64,000 bases of DNA from Cryptomeria japonica (taxonomy: Eukaryota; Streptophyta; Pinopsida; Cupressales; Cupressaceae). Of this stretch, positions 59,497 to 64,000 are shown one piece after another. The notes below the pieces were generated by a model. The model was given only the letters and a program-made list of their open reading frames with translations. It was not told the origin of the DNA and did not search any database. The stretch is taken from NCBI RefSeq assembly GCF_030272615.1, contig NC_081408.1, positions 761,910,673 through 761,974,672 of the forward strand. The letters run 5' to 3'. A program made the position numbers and the translations under genes. Every line of letters begins with the position of its first letter. The stretch's first letter is position 1.

Positions 59497-60534
59497 TCAC
59501 TTTGTCGGGGTTAGAGGAAAACTGAGGTTGTCTACCTCTGCCTGAGAAATCCAAGATGAATCATCAACTGGTTCGTCCTTCCACTTCACAAGATATTCCT
59601 TATACAGATTGCTCTGGTTACTACGCCCAATCCTACTATCCAAAATGTCTTCAATATGATCTGGTTCCTTTCAGGGAAACTGTTTCTCCAAGTTTGCAAT
59701 ACTATGCTCATTGAATTCAAGTTCATGGTACTCATGAAGATCTACAATGTTAAATACAGGAGAAATACTAAGACTATCCAGTAACTCCACTTTATATGCA
59801 TTCCCAAAACTAAACTTTCTGAAAATCTTGCAAGGTCCAAACTTTCTCATTTGCAATTTATTATAAGTTCCAACTAGGAATCTTTCTTTTCTCAGATATA
59901 TCATCACTTCATTGCAAAATTCAAATTCCTTATATCTCCTCTTCTCATCTGCCTTCTCCTTATACTTGATGTTCGTGTCCTCTAAATGCTGCTTAACTTG
60001 AATATGTAAGCCCTTCATGTGATCTGAAAATTCTTCTGCTTCTAAACTTCTCCAGTCTTCACTGTTAATATCTCTCAATTTTGATATACCTCTAGGATGC
60101 ACTACGGTAACAATCTCAAAAGGTGTTCTTCTGGTACTTTTGTTTACTGAATTATTGTAGGCAAACTCTTCTTGTGCAAGAATCAAATCCCAACTTCTAG
60201 TTTTATCTCCAACTAAACATGTAAACAAATTTCCCAAGCTTTGGTTAACTACTTCTATCTATCCATCACTTTGTGGATGAAAAGTAGAACTGCAATTCAA
60301 ATTTGTCTTCATCTTCTTCCAAAGTGTTCTCCAAAATAGCCAACAAACTTAGTGTCTCTGTCTGAAATTATGCTCTTAGGTAATCCATGAAATCTCACCA
60401 CTTCTTTGAAAAATAGGTCTACTACATGTAATACATTTGATGTCTTCTTACAAGGTATGAAATGAGCCATCTTCAAGAATCTATCCACTACAGCAAATAT
60501 AGAATCATTCCCTCTCGGTGTTTTAGGTAATCCA
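59497..60534 (-). pseudogene. G7 integrase core, C-terminus and chromodomain
   Basis: From 60534 leftwards: [40 protein letters not shown] (second catalytic Asp readable, about 60370). After stops and a shift near 60240-60310 follow AYNNSVNKSTRRTPFEIV, the barrel (VMIYLRKERFLVGTYNKLQMRKFGPCKI), a TGA at 59671, then a chromodomain (EDILDSRIGRS, YLVKWKDEPVDDSSWISQ) to the stop at 59497. It is less damaged than the same region of G6. Confidence 0.88.
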
Positions 60535-62053
60535 TGTTGGCATTGTGTTGTCATTGATGTCAACTAGTATAGGATGGAAACTGGCATGGGAGATTGATGA
60601 GCAATGTTGTCATTTTTGTATACCGGAAATGGTGTCATTGATGTTAGCTAGTATTGCAAGTCACTGGTACATAAGTTAGTGTTGGTTTGTGTTGAGACTG
60701 GTATGGTATGATGACCGGTAAGTAATGTGTTGGCATTGAGTGGTTGCCAATCGGTAAGCATGTGCCCGGTACAAGAGAAACATGTTGGGATGTTTATTGT
60801 GATGAAGAGACATAATGTTACAAGAATCAAATCAACACCGGAGGTGAAGCTTGTGCAAACCATCAGTATGCAGTTGAGGTCATACAGCATGACTCCTACC
60901 AGTAATGATGTTGCCCCAAGATGATGACAAGACAAAAGAAAGAAAACTATTACAAGTGAGTAAGCAAGATAAGATGAGAAGCTTACTAGATAGATCCTTC
61001 CTACCAGTTTAAATGTCTACAAAAGATCTTAGATCCCCTTCCACTGGTGATTGGGAGATTAAGTGCTACTGCTTATCTACTTCCTCCGATAAAATGGTGA
61101 TACTTTCTTATCTCCCAAGCTGCATAAGGACTCTTCGGGATAAGACAGACAGTGTTAAAAAAGGCAAGTGGATAAAGGCATGCACCAGATCAACAAAGGT
61201 AGGCATGATGTGATGTCGGGACAGATGAAGAGAGATGGGTTTTTCACTCAAACAAATGAGTCTACCACCTTGGCAAACCGGTTGAGAGAAGAACTGGTCA
61301 AATGAAGATGAGGCTTTGCAACTGCACACATGAAGTTACCAGGATGCAGATAAAGAAGGTGATGACAAGATGATCAACCAACAAGGTGAGTTGTATCAGC
61401 AGGGTTACAGAACCGACAGGCAAGATGGACCAGTTGTATGAAGCTTGCAACGGTTGAGCGTTTGGTCATTGATCTTGTCTGAATCGACATAGAGATATAA
61501 GTTGAGGTAGAAACTGACAAAGATGCCACATGGAGCTGAAGTGGCTTGCATGCACAGGTCAGTGCAGAATGTTGGTGGTTGGTCAACATTAAATGTTTAC
61601 CATAACTATTATGGGTTGAGTTGCAGAGGTTTTTCGGCTCAAGGTAGGTCAAACAGAGGAGATCCATGGCGTGCACTGGTTGATCAAGGTTGTTTGAGTG
61701 CTGATCAGATTAGGTGGAGACAACCACAAGATTATTAAATGAGTATATAGCTGAAACACAAGGAAGAACATAGTCGATAAACAATAAGAGCATGGGCAAA
61801 TAAAATATAATACAATATTCATGTATTGGAAGGCACGACAATGGTGGTAAGGTGCTGGAAATCAAATTTGAGACATGATCCAGTAAGATTTGATTGGATC
61901 GATCATGCCTCGTGATCAGTGGAGAAAAACCCTAGCGCAAACTTTGAACTTGTAGTGTCATAAAATTGTGACCCTAGTAATTTTTGACCACATTAGGGTC
62001 CTCACACAAGAGAATTTAATCCCCAAGCCCGATCGAAGACTGAAGATTTCTCA
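60535..62053 (+). repeat. Copia LTR remnant C9
   Basis: Starts TGTTGGCATTGTGTTGTCATTG, the same start type as the C1 and C4 LTRs but in plus orientation, and interrupts the G7 integrase. It runs to G8 without any primer site or coding sequence, so it is a solo or truncated LTR; the right end is not defined because G8 begins at 62054. ATCCA before the start has no matching partner found. Confidence 0.65.
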
Positions 62054-62807
62054 TGATGCAAGAGCATCCTCGGTTCACAACAATCTTGCATCAACCAAAA
62101 AAACATTTCCTTTTTCTTTTGTTTATAGTTTCAATTTTCCTTTCTGTGTGTCTCAGTTTTGGCACACCGGTTCTTGTGGAGTTGGATTCTTCTTGAAGTC
62201 TTGATCACCCTGCTTTCTTTCTAACCGTATCTCTTTTGGATCACTTTTCGGCAAGATATCGCTACCGATTTCCTTGACAATTTCTTATTACCGGTTGCCT
62301 GAGACCTATTATAGTGATCTACTGGAACCCACTTCGATGCTTGCAGAGCCTTGGACATTGATCTCAATGTTGCTTGGCATGTGGCCGACCTTATGTGTTT
62401 CATCCTTTGGATTTTCTGGAGGAATCTCTAGGCGGAGGCCGACCTCATTCATTTCTACACGTTAGGGTTTTGATCCTTTTGGGCCGACCAGATCCTTTGG
62501 ATTGATATATATTTATAATAATGCTTTGGAATGCAATCAATCAGAGAATAAAGAAGTATCAGATAGAAAGATTGTGCCTAGAAGATAGATCTTTCGATTC
62601 AAGGTCCCGATGAGACCTATTCTACCAGGCATGTGTGTTGGTATGTTGTAACCCAGTTGTTATTGGCTGGATGTAATTAACTATCATGCAATAAAACTAT
62701 CTGGTATGCATTGCCTCCATCATATCTGTGTATTTCCATTGTGTTTACTCTTGCTGACCGGTTTGGACTGATCTCCTCGAGGTCCCTCCTCATCAGTGAC
62801 TGCATCA
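62054..62807 (+). repeat. G8 5' LTR (754 bp)
   Basis: Starts TGATGCAAGAGCATCC and ends GTGACTGCATCA, parallel to the G6 LTR over its length. Confidence 0.9.
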
Positions 62808-62809
62808 AG

Positions 62810-62820
62810 TGGTATTAGAG
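62810..62820 (+). other. G8 primer binding site
   Basis: TGGTATTAGAG, two bases after the LTR; one change (C to T) from the initiator-tRNA-Met type site of G6. Confidence 0.85.
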
Positions 62821-62914
62821 TGAAGTTCATTCCTGAGGTTGTGTTTCCTAAATCTTGTTGTAGGGTGGCAGATTGCGGATCCGACCTACAATTGCAGAGG
62901 ACTAGCATGGATCA

Positions 62915-64000
62915 ATGGCGCGAAGAGGAAATAGGAATAATGGAGCGTATGGGAATGTAGACCCTACTGTAATGGAGATATTGCAAGGAATAGAAACCCG
63001 GTTAGAAGCCATGGAGGCAACCTAGAGAAGAGGATGACATGTTGAGGATGTGAGCAAAGATGAGGGAGAAAAAGCCCCAGTAGAAAAAGTGAACCTACCG
63101 ACAATTGATCCATAGGAGGAAAGGTTTTTAAGGGTTTTGAGTAGGGTGAACACTAAAGCTCATTTTACTCCACTGAAATATGATGGGAAGTTAGATTCAT
63201 ATGAATTGATGGATTGGATCTTAGAGATGGAGGAATTATTTTGATTTTGAAAACACTGCAGAAGAGAGGAAGGTGAAGTATGCCTGTACCCGGTTGAAGG
63301 GTCATGCATCTCTTTGGTGGGAGCACTTGCAAGTTGATAGGCAAAGAAGAGGTAAAGAAAAGATTAAGGCATGGGATAGGATGATTACTAAATTAAAATC
63401 AAAGTTTGTCTCAACAAATTATCAAGTAGATCTATTCCAAAAGTTACAGAATCTGAGACAAAAGGAATCTAGTGTGAAGGAGTACACACCGAAGCATTTT
63501 ACAAGTTGAACATAAGATCTGGACATGTTGATGATGAAATTGAACAAATTGCAAGATATTTGAATGAATTATGGATGTCTATACAAGATGAACTCAGTAT
63601 GATCAAATTAGAGAGTGTTGAAGAGGCTTACCAATATGCAATAAAGGCTGAAGAGAAATTGAATAAAAGGCATGAGCAGAGACAGAGAGGTAGAGGTGGA
63701 AGGTTTACCGGAGGAAGATTTCAAGGAGGAAGAGGAACCACTATAGATCCGAACAAGGACAAGGAAGTGAGCAAGGAAGGTAATTCATACTGGAAGGATG
63801 ATAGAAATTTCTATCAGAGGAGAGAACCAGATGGTTACCGGAATGAGAACTTTGGAAGACAAGACAAAAGGACATTCAGAGGAACCTATTTTAAATGTGG
63901 TGGAGAAGGACACCGTGCATTTGAATGTAAGAAGTCGGATACTACAAGAAGAGAGGAAGTGGTGGAAGAGAACCCCACCAGATCAGATAATAAACCAGAA
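62915..64000 (+). pseudogene. G8 gag, partial
   Basis: Starts at the ATG at 62915 (MARRGNRNNGAYGN). Stops and a shift break the first part; 63273-63509 keeps KYACTRLKGHASLWWEHLQ. After a frame change near 63490 the reading is open to the window edge (63491-64000, 170 codons): EIEQIARYLNE, an Arg/Gly-rich stretch (GRGGRFTGGRFQGG), and an intact zinc knuckle FKCGGEGHRAFECK (about 63893). Confidence 0.88.

Larger units (their letters stand above)
58662..60534 (-). mobile_element. Chromovirus remnant G7
   Basis: Minus-strand relative of G6. The 3' LTR (58662-59464) is followed by chromodomain and integrase coding sequence up to 60534, where a Copia LTR (C9) interrupts the integrase core. The rest is not in the window. 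The LTR ends read TGATGCAAGGG and GATGCTTCA in element sense. Confidence 0.88.
62054..64000 (+). mobile_element. Chromovirus-type Gypsy element G8, cut by window end
   Basis: 5' LTR 62054-62807, primer site and the first 1.1 kb of gag. LTR and gag are close relatives of G6. The rest lies beyond 64000. Confidence 0.9.

Overview
This window is plant nuclear DNA made almost entirely of nested, decayed LTR retrotransposons. The pol domains are plant Ty1/Copia, Tat-type Ty3/Gypsy and chromodomain-bearing Ty3/Gypsy. The plant mobile domain (PMD) gene, plant-type introns, solo LTR and very low gene density suggest a large seed-plant genome; I lean towards a gymnosperm (conifer), but that is inference. 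No intact host gene, rRNA or tRNA gene was seen.

Layout. 1-5086: a minus-strand Copia element (C1) with its 5' LTR, cut by the window edge. It sits inside an older plus-strand Copia (C2), whose reverse transcriptase lies at 5087-6427 and whose RNase H and 3' LTR lie at 19474-20302. C2 is split again by a 13.0-kb minus-strand Tat element (G3, 6428-19468) with near-identical LTRs and a perfect 5-bp target duplication. G3 has gag and protease but lacks RT, RNase H and the integrase core; on the opposite strand it carries a spliced PMD gene and several minisatellites. 21176-28003: a 6.8-kb segment bounded by inverted repeats, holding one 1,213-codon frame of unknown function with six in-frame stops and no frameshift, behind a repeat-rich promoter-like region. 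28052-29291: a low-copy repeat (X), interrupted by a 16.3-kb minus-strand Copia (C4, 29292-45558), itself interrupted by a Tat-type remnant (G5, 31006-39022). 46832-48219: a solo LTR at the edge of a retrocopy of the chaperonin gene CCT1 (48222-49403) whose parts are in permuted order. 50148-50318: a MITE-like hairpin. 51391-58661: a second, inverted copy of X split by a complete but decayed chromovirus (G6, 51680-57855). 58662-64000: a minus chromovirus remnant (G7), a Copia LTR (C9) and the start of another chromovirus (G8).

The elements interact as nested parasites: C1 and G3 in C2, G5 in C4, C4 and G6 in copies of X, G7 in X, C9 in G7. LTR divergence by eye agrees with nesting: G3 is youngest (about 1%), G5 and C4 intermediate, G6 oldest. 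The two items I would follow first are the inverted-repeat-bounded 1,213-codon frame and the permuted CCT1 retrocopy. All alignments were done by eye and boundaries marked approximate should be treated so.
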